A stretch of 64,000 nt of DNA from JASGDN01 sp049840815 (GTDB lineage Bacteria > Chloroflexota > Chloroflexia > Thermomicrobiales > UBA6265), in the NCBI GenBank assembly GCA_049840815.1, contig JASGJI010000009.1, positions 62,001 to 126,000 of the forward strand, in the 5' to 3' direction. A program made the translations under genes and the position numbers. The notes beneath the pieces were generated by a model, which did not search any database, was not told the origin of the DNA, and saw only the letters and a program-made list of their open reading frames with translations. Shown in pieces: positions 1 to 8,445 of this stretch; position 1 is the first letter of the stretch, and every line of letters begins with the position of its first letter.

Positions 1-237
1 CTGCGCGCCGCCGCCTTCGCGCCTGCCTGTGCCGGCTTGTCTGGCCTGCATCCGTCCTTGCGTGTCATCCGGTCATTGTGCGGGCCGAACCGGGACCGGG
101 ACAAGGCGCGTCTGGGCGCTTCACGGAGGTTTCACGGTTCTGGGATGAAGCGGGCCGCTTCCCGGATTGGTGGCGCTCTGCGACGATGCGCACCGACAAG
201 GAATGTGCAGGCCTGGACGAATGCAAGGAGCAGCGCG

Positions 238-1884
238 GTGAGTGACTCGGCGGCGACGGTGGCGGCGACGAAGGATTGGGTGTTCGACGACGCGGCGCGC
301 GAGCGCGTGGAGCGGGTTTTCGCGGCGTGGGATACGCCTTCGACGCCGGGCATGGCGGTCGGCATCTATCGCGAAGGGGAGGTCGTGTATACGCACGGCT
401 TCGGGATGGCGAACCTGGAGCACGACATCCCCATCGCCCCGAATTCGATCTTCCATATTGCCTCGATCTCGAAGCAGTTCACCGATATGTGCATCGCTCT
501 CCTCCAGGCAGAGGGGGCGCTGGATGTGGATGACGATATCCGCCTCTACGTGCCGGAGGTACCTGATTTCGGGGAGACGATCACGATCCGGCACCTCATT
601 CATCACGTCAGCGGCCTTCGCGACCAGTGGATGCTGCTCTATCTGGCGGGCTGGCGGGAGGAAGACCTCGTCACCGATGCCGACGTGCTGGACCTGGTGA
701 GCCGGCAACAGGTGCTGAACTTCAGCCCGAACACGGAGTATCTCTACTGCAACACCGGTTACACGCTGCCCTCGATCGTCGTGAAGCGCGTCTCCGGACT
801 TTCGCTCCGGCAGTTCGCGCAGGCCCGTATCTTCGGGCCGCTGGGGATGACGCGCACGCACTTCCACGACGATCACTCCGAGATCGTGAAGGGGAGGACG
901 CAGGCCTACGAGCCGCGCAAGGGTGGTGGCTACCACGTCTCCATCCCGGAGTTCGATGTCGTTGGCACGACGAGCCTCTTCACCACGGTGGAAGACCTCG
1001 CGAAGTGGGACGGCAACTTCATCTCCGCGCAGGTGGGTGGCCCGGAGGTCGTTGCCGAGTTGCAGCGGCCCGGCACTTTCGCCGACGGCAAGCCGATGAC
1101 CTACGCCTGGGGGCTGACGACGGATACCTACCGTGGTGCGATCCAGATCGGGCATGGGGGTGCCGATCATGGGTACCGTTCCGACTACTTCCGGCTCCCG
1201 GAGTTCGGGTTGACGGTGACAGTGCTCTCCAACGTGTCCGACTCGGGTCCACACGGCCTGGCGACGAAGGTGGCCGATGCGGTGATCGGGGATTTGCTCG
1301 CACCGGCGACGGTTCCGGGTGCCGCGACCGGCAAGCGGACGGGCGTGCCGGTGCCGGTGAAGCCGTCCGCGCTGGCTGGAACGTGGTCCTCCGAGAAGGG
1401 GACGTGGCTGACCATCGCCGCGCGGGACGGCAAGGCGTGGCTGGAGATGGACGAGCCGTGGCCGCTCGAGGACGGCGGCAACGGGCGTTTCGTCCATGCG
1501 GCGTCTGGCATCGTCGTCGTGCCGGCGGCGGATGCTGCATCGCTGGACGTCACGTTTGCCGGGGAGACGGTCACGTATGCGCGAGCCGCGTCGGCGCGCC
1601 CCTCGGCCGAGGCGCTCGATGCGCTGGCCGGGTCGTACTGGAGCGAGGAGCTCGGCGTGCCATACGAGATCATCCGCGATGGTGGGCCGGATGGTGAGAC
1701 GATCGCGGTGCGACGCCGGAAGTTCCCGGACATGACGTATCGCTCGCTTGCGGACGATGTGTTCGGGCGTGGGAGTCTTGATTGGGGTTCGGTGCTGCGC
1801 TTTCAGCGTGGTGGAGACGGCGCGGTGACGGGCTTCACGCTGACGGCGGGGCGCATCCGGAACCTGGCGTTCGCGAAGCGGTAG
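238..1884 (+). CDS. Serine hydrolase, beta-lactamase/PBP4* family
   Basis: 548-residue protein of the class C beta-lactamase-like serine hydrolase family (esterases, D-aminopeptidases and penicillin-binding-like enzymes). The catalytic SxxK motif is SISK at residues 76-79, the second motif is Y170-C-N172, and HGG at 306-308 takes the place of the KTG motif. The last ~120 residues form an extra beta-rich domain, as in many family members. The GTG at 238 is preferred over starts further upstream because AAGGAG lies 7 nt before it and the family homology begins just after. No clear signal peptide is seen from this start. The natural substrate cannot be told from sequence. It converges with the glycosyltransferase gene across a strong hairpin. 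Confidence 0.85.
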   Translation: MSDSAATVAATKDWVFDDAARERVERVFAAWDTPSTPGMAVGIYREGEVVYTHGFGMANLEHDIPIAPNSIFHIASISKQFTDMCIALLQAEGALDVDDDIRLYVPEVPDFGETITIRHLIHHVSGLRDQWMLLYLAGWREEDLVTDADVLDLVSRQQVLNFSPNTEYLYCNTGYTLPSIVVKRVSGLSLRQFAQARIFGPLGMTRTHFHDDHSEIVKGRTQAYEPRKGGGYHVSIPEFDVVGTTSLFTTVEDLAKWDGNFISAQVGGPEVVAELQRPGTFADGKPMTYAWGLTTDTYRGAIQIGHGGADHGYRSDYFRLPEFGLTVTVLSNVSDSGPHGLATKVADAVIGDLLAPATVPGAATGKRTGVPVPVKPSALAGTWSSEKGTWLTIAARDGKAWLEMDEPWPLEDGGNGRFVHAASGIVVVPAADAASLDVTFAGETVTYARAASARPSAEALDALAGSYWSEELGVPYEIIRDGGPDGETIAVRRRKFPDMTYRSLADDVFGRGSLDWGSVLRFQRGGDGAVTGFTLTAGRIRNLAFAKR

Positions 1885-1899
1885 CGCTTCCAGGTGACG

Positions 1900-1950
1900 A
1901 ACGGAGGAAGCCCGGCAGGCAGTACGATCGCCTGCCGGGCTTCCTCCGTT
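1900..1950. terminator. Bidirectional terminator between convergent genes
   Basis: A perfect 21-bp inverted repeat (1900-1920 with 1930-1950) and a 9-nt loop lie between the stop codons of the serine hydrolase (plus) and the glycosyltransferase (minus). There is no long T tract, but the position and stem strength fit a shared terminator. Confidence 0.8.
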
Positions 1951-1968
1951 CCGGGTGAAGGCTCGGGA

Positions 1969-3300
1969 TCACGCAGAGATGCTGGACCGTTCGCTGTACA
2001 GGCATGGGGATCGGTGCATGCCCGTGACGAGGCGAATGTACATCCGCTCGATTTCCGCGCCAACGGTCTCCCACGAATAGCGCTGGGCCGCCATCACAGC
2101 GTTCTGGCTCAGTCTCTCTCGCAGTCGATCGTCGCGGAGGACGCGGTCGATCGCGTCGGCGAGGACGGCTGGCTGTGAATGCGGGACGAGGATGCCGGAG
2201 ACGTCGTTCTCGATCGAGAAGCGCAAGCCACCCACGCGGGAGGCGACCACCGCCGCCCCGGACGCCATCGCCTCGATGGCGACCAGCCCGAAGGATTCGT
2301 AGCGTGACGGCACGGCGACCACATCGACCGCGCGGTACCAGTGGACGAGATCCTCGTGCGGGATGGAGCCGATGAAGCGCACGCGATTCCGGATACCGAG
2401 GTCCTCGGCGATATGGGCGTAGGTCGTCATCGGGCCGACCGGGTTGCCGGCCTCGTCGATGGCGCCACCGGCGAGCAGGAGGTGTGCGGAGGCGTTGCGG
2501 CGAGCCAGGTCGCGGAAGGCAGCCAGCAGCGTGTCGAAACCCTTGATCGGATCGACGCGGCCAACGGACAGGACGAGCTGGGCATCCGGATCGAGCCCGA
2601 GGGTAACTCGTTCGGCGGCCCGGTCGCCGGGGAAGAAGCGAGCGAGATCGACACCGGGCGGGATCATGCAGATGGCGTTCGGGGTGGAGGTTCCGAGCAT
2701 GGCGGCGAGATCGGCCTGCTCGTCCGGGTTGCCGGCGATCAGGCCGTCAGCTTCGTGAACGAGCCTGCGCTCGGTTTCGAGGCGCACGGCGGTTTCCCGG
2801 TCAGCGGTGGCGGCGACCGCGTTTTTCATGTGCGCGGTGGTGTGGAACATGAGGAGCGAAGGGATATGCCAATAGCGTTTCAGTTGCTCTGCGGCAAGAC
2901 CGGAGAGCCAGTAGTGGGCATGGATGATGTCGTAGCGGACCTGCGCGCGCAGTGAATAGAGCGCGGCTTCGGAGGCGAAATCATGGATGTAGGGAAGGAG
3001 ATCGTTCTTGGAGAGCGCTTCTGCGGGTCCCGCCGTGATGTGGATGACGTTGACGCCGGGGCTGACGGTCACGACTTCCGGGGTGTGGGGATCGGAGCGG
3101 CGGGTGAAGATGTCGATTTCGAGGCCCTGGCGGGCGAGTTGGAGGGCGAGGCTGCGGACATAGATGTTCATGCCGCCGGCATCGCGCTGGCCGATGCGGG
3201 CGATGGGCGAGGTGTGCAAGGAGATCATGGCGGCGCGGCGGACGGGCTGGTCGGTCTCGTAGCCGAAGACCGAGGGGCCCGTATACGCGGAGATGGGCAC
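1969..3300 (-). CDS. Family 4 glycosyltransferase, MshA/sucrose-phosphate-synthase-like
   Basis: 443-residue GT-B fold retaining glycosyltransferase. The N-terminal half opens with a SLHTSP...DAGGMNIYVR motif typical of the MshA (D-inositol-3-phosphate glycosyltransferase) and sucrose-phosphate synthase subgroup, followed by HAHYWLSG. The C-terminal Glycos_transf_1 domain carries LSVGRVDPIKGFD and the E-x7-E nucleotide-sugar motif in PSRYESFGLVAIEAMA. It probably transfers a sugar from a nucleotide donor to a small acceptor; the acceptor is not determined. The start is a GTG at 3300 with AAAGG upstream. It lies 38 nt after a small unknown gene on the same strand, so the two may be co-transcribed. 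Confidence 0.85.
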   Translation of the reverse strand: MPISAYTGPSVFGYETDQPVRRAAMISLHTSPIARIGQRDAGGMNIYVRSLALQLARQGLEIDIFTRRSDPHTPEVVTVSPGVNVIHITAGPAEALSKNDLLPYIHDFASEAALYSLRAQVRYDIIHAHYWLSGLAAEQLKRYWHIPSLLMFHTTAHMKNAVAATADRETAVRLETERRLVHEADGLIAGNPDEQADLAAMLGTSTPNAICMIPPGVDLARFFPGDRAAERVTLGLDPDAQLVLSVGRVDPIKGFDTLLAAFRDLARRNASAHLLLAGGAIDEAGNPVGPMTTYAHIAEDLGIRNRVRFIGSIPHEDLVHWYRAVDVVAVPSRYESFGLVAIEAMASGAAVVASRVGGLRFSIENDVSGILVPHSQPAVLADAIDRVLRDDRLRERLSQNAVMAAQRYSWETVGAEIERMYIRLVTGMHRSPCLYSERSSISA

Positions 3301-3338
3301 GGCAGTGGCCTTTCGCGATCTGGGGCGGTGGGTCGAAC

Positions 3339-3653
3339 TCAGTACATATAGTCCGGGATGATGATGCCGCCTTCCTGCTCGTCGTTGGCGCGCAGCGAGG
3401 TCGAGCCGATCAGTCGAGCGTTCAGGAAATGGTGTGCGGCTTCGATCGAGGCATCCAGCGTCTCCTCATGGAAGCAACGCGGGGAGAATCGGTCTCGCGA
3501 GGACCACACCCAGAGCGCCGGAGTGGTCGACGCAACCTCCACGCCATCGATGGCGGCGTGGACCGTTCCGATCTGGACACGGATGGAAGGTTCCAGCGTC
3601 ACAAGATCGGCGAGCGAACGGGTGAGGGCTTCGCCTGCACAGGCGGATGGCAT
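3339..3653 (-). CDS. Hypothetical protein, 104 aa
   Basis: Small protein with no family I recognise. The reading frame extends upstream to 3788, but the ATG at 3653 has GGAGG 5 nt before it and gives a compact 104-residue protein, so I prefer it. There is no signal peptide or membrane segment. A central segment rich in aromatic and charged residues (WVWSSRDRF) is followed by a probable helix, and the C-terminus ends in acidic and hydrophobic residues. It lies just upstream of the glycosyltransferase and downstream of the cupin gene, all on the minus strand. Start choice is moderately sure; function unknown. Confidence 0.55.
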   Translation of the reverse strand: MPSACAGEALTRSLADLVTLEPSIRVQIGTVHAAIDGVEVASTTPALWVWSSRDRFSPRCFHEETLDASIEAAHHFLNARLIGSTSLRANDEQEGGIIIPDYMY

Positions 3654-3788
3654 GACGTCCTCCGATGACGGACAGGACAGGGCAAGACGCCCTGTCCGCG
3701 CGACGTGCGCGGTGCATGCATTCTTGCCCATCGGAAGCCACTTTGCAAAAGAAACCGGGTATCGATATGTCACGGGAGGGGTGAACAC

Positions 3789-4373
3789 TCAGTCCGGCGT
3801 CACGCTCCAGCGCGTGAGCAGGGGGCCGCGTGCGCCGAGGACGGGATCGGTGGTGGGGAGGGGGACCTGCTCGATGTTGCGATCGACGCGGGGGTGCTCA
3901 TCCTCCTCCCCGGTGTTGACGTCCCAGACCTGACCGGGCGGATACGCGCCGACCGCGATGAGATCCGGTGAGGAGCCGATGTTGCGCAGGGCCACGCCGA
4001 CCGGGATCACGATCACGTCGCCCGCCTGCATCTCCACCCGTCGACCGCCGGGGCCGCCGAGCTCCACGGTGGCGGTGCCGGCGGCGAGGCCGAGCACCTC
4101 GTGCGCGGTGCTATGGAAGTGGTGATAGTTGAAGATCCCGTTTCGCCACGAGTACCCCCAGCCGTTGCGCAGGAAGTGATCTTCCATGGCGCTGCCGGGG
4201 TCGTCCCCGTCGATGGCGACGGCGCTGCGATAGACGAGCACCGGAAGCTGGGCATTGTTCGCGAATGGGGGATTGGGAGCAATGAGGTGCTCCTCGACGA
4301 CCGGAGAGCCGTCGGCACTGGTTTGCGGGGATGGGAGCGCGAATGGGTCGTTCTGCAACGACTTGTCCGTCAT
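3789..4373 (-). CDS. Cupin domain protein (paralogue 1)
   Basis: 194-residue single-cupin protein. The cupin motif 1 is recognisable as FNYHHFHSTAHEVLG, giving His metal ligands and a Glu, followed by an AGDVIVIP segment and a GVALRNIG motif-2-like stretch. A second gene at 16924-17451 encodes a clear paralogue with the same HHYHSTAHEALG signature and the same C-terminal LPTxDPVLGxRGPL motif. The fold suggests metal binding and possibly a small-molecule binding or isomerase role; the reaction is unknown. AAGGAT lies upstream of the ATG. It is the last gene before the insertion sequence. Confidence 0.8.
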   Translation of the reverse strand: MTDKSLQNDPFALPSPQTSADGSPVVEEHLIAPNPPFANNAQLPVLVYRSAVAIDGDDPGSAMEDHFLRNGWGYSWRNGIFNYHHFHSTAHEVLGLAAGTATVELGGPGGRRVEMQAGDVIVIPVGVALRNIGSSPDLIAVGAYPPGQVWDVNTGEEDEHPRVDRNIEQVPLPTTDPVLGARGPLLTRWSVTPD

Positions 4374-4586
4374 GGGAATCCTTCGTGGGCGTCGATGGCC
4401 GGGTCACATGTCGTGCGAAGGCGATGCGTCGTCGCCCGCTCATGATCGCACGGAATCGGTCGATGCACGACCACCTTCGCCCGGCGTGTGATGGGGATCA
4501 TCGGCCGCAGCGACCACTGCGAGGATCGCCCCTGCACGGGATGACCTGTTCGGGTTGGCCACATTACTGGTCTGCAGGATGGAGGG

Positions 4587-4595
4587 ATCCGGCAT
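4587..4595. repeat. Target-site duplication, left copy
   Basis: The 9 bases ATCCGGCAT directly left of the insertion sequence are repeated exactly at 5783-5791. A 9-bp duplication fits the 8-10 bp usual for ISAs1-family elements and shows that insertion occurred here. Confidence 0.95.
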
Positions 4596-4613
4596 CAGGG
4601 CAATCGCATTATG
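4596..4613 (+). repeat. IS left terminal inverted repeat
   Basis: 18-bp terminal repeat, an exact reverse complement of 5765-5782. It is the probable transposase binding and cleavage site. Confidence 0.9.
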
Positions 4614-4671
4614 GCGGCTGGGGTGGGAGGATGCGGGGATCGTCCCCGTCCGTCGTCAGGGAGTTCCCGCC

Positions 4672-5768
4672 ATGCCCCCCGATTGCACGATTGCCACCCA
4701 CTTCGCCGCCCTGCCCGATCCTCGCATTGACCGCTGCAAGCGTCATGACCTCCTCGCGATCATCACCCTTGCCTGTGTGGCTATCTGTGGCGCCGATTTT
4801 CGTCAATCGAACGCTTCGGGCAGGCCAAGCGCGCCTGGCTGGAAACGCTGGTCCCGTTGCCCCATGGGATTCCGTCTCATGACATGATCGGTCGTGTCTT
4901 CGCCGCGCTCGATCCCGACGCCTTCGAGACGGCGTTCCTCGGGTGGGTTCAGTCGCTGATCACGACGCAGGAGGGGGTCGTGGCCATTGACGGCAAGACG
5001 CTTCGTCGCTCCCATGACCGCCCCCAGGGCCAACGAGCAGTGCATCTGGTCAGTGCCTGGTCCTGCGCCAACCACGTCGTGCTCGGTCAGGTCGCCACCG
5101 ACGCCAAGAGCAACGAGATCACCGCCATTCCCGCATTGCTCCGGACATTGGTCCTTGCGGACACCGTGGTCACGATCGATGCGATGGGCTGCCACGGGCG
5201 ATTGCCCGGCAGATTGTGGCCGGGGGTGGGGACTCCTTCTGGCCCTGAAGGAGAATCAGGAGACGATGCATGATCTGGTGGCGCACCACTTCGCTGTGAC
5301 CGACGATCCCGCGCCGTGGCGGACGGTGACCAAGGACCACGGGCGCCTGGACATTCGGACCTGTCGGGTACGGATGATCCGGCCATCCTCGCCTGGCTGG
5401 ATCCGAAGCACCAGTGGCGTGGTCTCCGGAGTATCGCCGCCGTGACGGGGGAACGTCGGATCGGGGAGACGGTCACCATCGAGACGCGGTACTTCCTGAG
5501 CAGCCTGCCCGCCGACGCCGAACGCATTGGCCAGGCGGTCCGCGCTCATTGGGGGATCGAGAACCAGGTGCACTGGGTGATGGACGTGGCCTTTCGTGAA
5601 GACGAGAGTCGGGTCCGGACCGGGCATGCCGCCGAGAATCTGGCACGGACGCGCCGACTGGCTCAGATGCTGCTGAAACGGGAACCCACCGCCAACGTCG
5701 GCATCAAGGCGCGCCGAATGATGTGTGCCTGGGACGAAACTTATCTCGCCAAGGTCCTCTCCTCATAA
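4672..5768 (+). pseudogene. ISAs1-family DDE transposase, frameshifted
   Basis: The transposase would be about 365 residues, but its conserved sequence is spread over successive frames. The start to about 4803 carries LPDPRIDRCKRHDLLAIITL. About 4803-5196 carries IERFGQAKRAWLETLVPL, IPSHDMIGRVFAALDPDAFE, VVAIDGKTLRRSH and VVTIDAMGCH. A short stretch to about 5233 and another to about 5368 hold LALKENQETMHDLV. The last frame, to 5768, holds RIGQAVRAHWGIENQVHW. Each break equals the loss of one base. The DDE residues lie in the AIDGKT, TIDAMG and HWGIEN segments, so all three motifs survive in pieces. Confidence 0.93.
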
Positions 5769-5782
5769 TGCGATTGCCCTGA
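5765..5782 (-). repeat. IS right terminal inverted repeat
   Basis: Exact reverse complement of the left terminus at 4596-4613. It immediately follows and overlaps the end of the transposase reading frame. Confidence 0.9.
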
Positions 5783-5791
5783 TCCGGCATA
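5783..5791. repeat. Target-site duplication, right copy
   Basis: ATCCGGCAT, identical to 4587-4595; the right flank of the insertion sequence. Confidence 0.95.
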
Positions 5792-5950
5792 CGTTGATGA
5801 TGGGCCCGCAACGCGGCAGGATGATGGGGGACATCCTGCCACTTTGCCCAGTTCTCGCGGGTCTCGTGGGCCCCTTCCCCCTCATTCATCCTGCCGAGTC
5901 CGCTCTCCGGCTTCATCGGGCGCGACCAGGAGATCGCCACGCTCTCGGCG

Positions 5951-8203
5951 TTGCTGGCCGATCCTGATATCCGCCTGCTCACCGTCACCGGTCCTGGCGG
6001 GATCGGCAAGACCCGTCTCGTTCTCAAAACGGTCTCCACCCTTGCCACTGCCTTCCCCGACGGCATCGTGCTGGCCTCCCTCGCCCCGACCAACGATCCG
6101 GATCGCGTGCCCATGGTCATCGCCCATGCGCTCGCGCTCGATCCACGGGCCGACCTCACCGCTGCCGATGCCCTCCGGGACGCCATCGCCGATCGGCGAC
6201 TGTTGCTGGTCCTCGACAATCTCGAGCACCTGCTTCCGGCCGGACTGTTTCTCGGCGGCCTGCTCGGAGCATGTCCCTCACTGACCATCCTCGCGACCAG
6301 CCGCACGAGGCTCGGCCTCAGCGGCGAGCATGTCTTCATTCTCGATCCGCTCAGCCCCGAGGATGCTCGTACGCTCTTCCTCCAGCGATCCGGAGCCACG
6401 AACGTGGGGCGTTCGCGGAACGACGCGGCGACGACGATCGACACGATCTGTACTCGGCTTGACCGTATCCCCCTCGCAATCGAACTCGCTGCCGCCCGCA
6501 CGGCTACCCTGCCGGTGGACGCCCTGCTCGATCGCCTGTCGCAGCCGCTATCGCTGTTGCGCCATGGTCCCCGCGACGTACCGCTTCGCCATCAGACGAT
6601 GCGTGACACGATCGCCTGGAGCTACGCGCTGTTGGACGACGTGCAGAAGGCGGGGTTCCGTCGGCTGTCGGTCTTCGTGGGGGGATTCACGCTGGAGGGT
6701 GCACAGGCCGTGCTTGGCGATGCACTTGATGCGCTCGACCTGATCGAGTTCCTGGTGGCCCGGAGTCTGGTGGTGCCGATGGCGGGGGAATCCAGCCGTC
6801 CCCGCTTCACGATGCTGGAATCCATCCGCCAGTTTGGCGTGGAGACGTTGGCGGACTCCGGTGAGGCCGAGGAGATTCGTGCCGCACACGCGGATTCCCT
6901 GATCGCCCTGACGGAGGAAGCCGTCCGGCACTATGGTGGGCCGCACTACCTCGCGTTCTTCGGTCTCGTGCGGGATGAGATGGACAACGTTCGGGCGGCC
7001 ATGTCCTGGTGCCTGGATCGGGGCGACGGGATTCGGGCAAACCGGCTCGCCGGGGCGATCGGGCAGCAATGGCAGAGTGGAGAGGCAACCTGGCTCTCGA
7101 CCGTCGATTGGCGCGATCGGATGCAGGAAGGGTATGCCTGGACCCGCCGCGCCCTGGCGCTTCGGGCCGATGTGCCTTCACGGTACCTCCTGGCATCGAT
7201 CAACAGCATGCTCGGGATCGCCCCGATGCTGGGCATCTCCGAGGGGATGGATGATCTGGCCCGCGAACTGCTTGCCCGCGCGCGGGAGCAGGACGATGTC
7301 GCTGCCGAGCTGGCAGCTCGGGGAGCCTTCACGACGCTCGCGACGATGCGGGGAGATGCGGAGGCGGCCCGGAACGAACTGCGGATGGCGAGCGTACTCG
7401 CCCCCCGTAGTCCCGACCCCGATCATGCCGCGGCCATCGTCGCCTGTGGACGTGCCATCCTGGAACTCGGGAGTGGCGATGCCCCGGCGGCGGAGTCCGC
7501 GAGTCGGGAGGCGTTGGATCGTGCCAGGTGCTGCGGGGACCTCTATGTGCTGATGGGAGCATCGGCGTATCTCATGATGGCGCTGCATCGCCAGGACAAG
7601 TGGCGAGAGACCGCTCACTATGCAACCGAGAACCTGCGCTACCTGAGGGCGCTCCGGGATGTCGCCCGGGCTTATATCCCTGCCGAACTCCTCGCGGACG
7701 TGGCACTGCGGGCCGACCTGCCTGATGAGGCCATGCGTCTCGTCGCCTATGCGAGCCTGATCCCGCACTACTACGGCACCGACTTCTATCCCACCCGCGA
7801 GATTGGGGAGCGGGTGCGAGGTGCCATGCTGGGGCTGGTCGGTGATGAGGTATGGGAGGAGGGCCTGGGCCTCTCCCTCGATGACGCGGTGGGGATTGGC
7901 GAGCGCATTGTGCTCGCGATAGGTCGGGACGAACCGGAGCGGAATGCTCCGCGTGTCTCATCGTTGCTGTCGCCACGCGAGGAAGATGTTCTGCATCTGC
8001 TCGTTGCCGGAAAGACGAACCGTGCAATCGGCGACGAGCTCTTCATCAGCGAGCGCACGGTGGAGCGTCACGTCTCCAGCATCATGACCAAGCTCGATCT
8101 TGCGACCCGAACGGCGCTTGTCGCATGGGCGATTCGTGCCGACCTGGATAGCCGGGATGCCACGCAGGCACGGGAACCCGGTGTGCGGTCCGGGCGTTCC
8201 TGA
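5951..8203 (+). CDS. LuxR-family regulator with STAND/NB-ARC-type ATPase domain
   Basis: Large single-component regulator (750 residues from this start). It has an N-terminal ATPase module with Walker A GPGGIGKTR at about residues 14-22 and Walker B LLLVLDNLEHLL. A winged-helix and TPR-like helical middle follows, then a LuxR/GerE helix-turn-helix at about residues 672-735 (SPREEDVLHLLVAGKTNRAI). The family N-terminus continues upstream in this frame to about 5891 (LPSPLSGFIGRDQEI), but no ATG or GTG exists there. A TTG at 5844 in another frame would join it if one base were missing near 5888. The true start is therefore unresolved and the 5' end may be damaged. The insertion sequence ends 168 nt upstream. 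Ligand and targets are unknown. Confidence 0.85.
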   Translation: MLADPDIRLLTVTGPGGIGKTRLVLKTVSTLATAFPDGIVLASLAPTNDPDRVPMVIAHALALDPRADLTAADALRDAIADRRLLLVLDNLEHLLPAGLFLGGLLGACPSLTILATSRTRLGLSGEHVFILDPLSPEDARTLFLQRSGATNVGRSRNDAATTIDTICTRLDRIPLAIELAAARTATLPVDALLDRLSQPLSLLRHGPRDVPLRHQTMRDTIAWSYALLDDVQKAGFRRLSVFVGGFTLEGAQAVLGDALDALDLIEFLVARSLVVPMAGESSRPRFTMLESIRQFGVETLADSGEAEEIRAAHADSLIALTEEAVRHYGGPHYLAFFGLVRDEMDNVRAAMSWCLDRGDGIRANRLAGAIGQQWQSGEATWLSTVDWRDRMQEGYAWTRRALALRADVPSRYLLASINSMLGIAPMLGISEGMDDLARELLARAREQDDVAAELAARGAFTTLATMRGDAEAARNELRMASVLAPRSPDPDHAAAIVACGRAILELGSGDAPAAESASREALDRARCCGDLYVLMGASAYLMMALHRQDKWRETAHYATENLRYLRALRDVARAYIPAELLADVALRADLPDEAMRLVAYASLIPHYYGTDFYPTREIGERVRGAMLGLVGDEVWEEGLGLSLDDAVGIGERIVLAIGRDEPERNAPRVSSLLSPREEDVLHLLVAGKTNRAIGDELFISERTVERHVSSIMTKLDLATRTALVAWAIRADLDSRDATQAREPGVRSGRS

Positions 8204-8344
8204 CCGTGGGAACAGATGACGGCATCCACACGGTGCCGCAGGATGGAACGGCGCGGAGAGCCGCGTGCGAATTACGTTCGAAATCCTGACAGATTCTGTC
8301 CGGCCCGGGTCGCAAACTGGAAGAAGTCGTCACGCCGGCGATGT

Positions 8345-8379
8345 CGTACCATGTGTACGGACACCCCTCTGTGGGGGTG
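8345..8379. promoter_or_regulatory. Palindrome and short hairpin upstream of efflux gene
   Basis: CGTAC-N5-GTACG (8345-8359) is an operator-like inverted repeat, and CACCCC/GGGGTG (8362-8367 with 8374-8379) forms a short hairpin. Both lie within 100 nt of the DHA2 efflux gene start. This is suggestive only; no regulator gene is adjacent. Confidence 0.35.
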
Positions 8380-8445
8380 CTTCGGGGTTGAATCTTGCGG
8401 CGGTCGCCGGTGTGGCGATCGCCGTTGTGTGTGAAGGGGAATGGA

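Larger units (their letters stand above)
4596..5782 (+). mobile_element. ISAs1-family insertion sequence, 1187 bp, intact ends
   Basis: The element is bounded by perfect 18-bp terminal inverted repeats (4596-4613 and 5765-5782, left end CAGGGCAATCGCATTATG) and flanked by a 9-bp direct duplication. Size, termini and the transposase match ISAs1-type elements. The transposase is broken by four frame changes, so this copy should be non-autonomous unless they are sequencing errors. It lies just upstream of the LuxR-type gene and may have separated that gene from its native promoter. Confidence 0.95.

Noticed and set aside
121..1497. Long open frames opposite annotated genes
   Set aside because: In this GC-rich DNA most long antisense frames lack family motifs and coding signals; they are shadows of the real genes.
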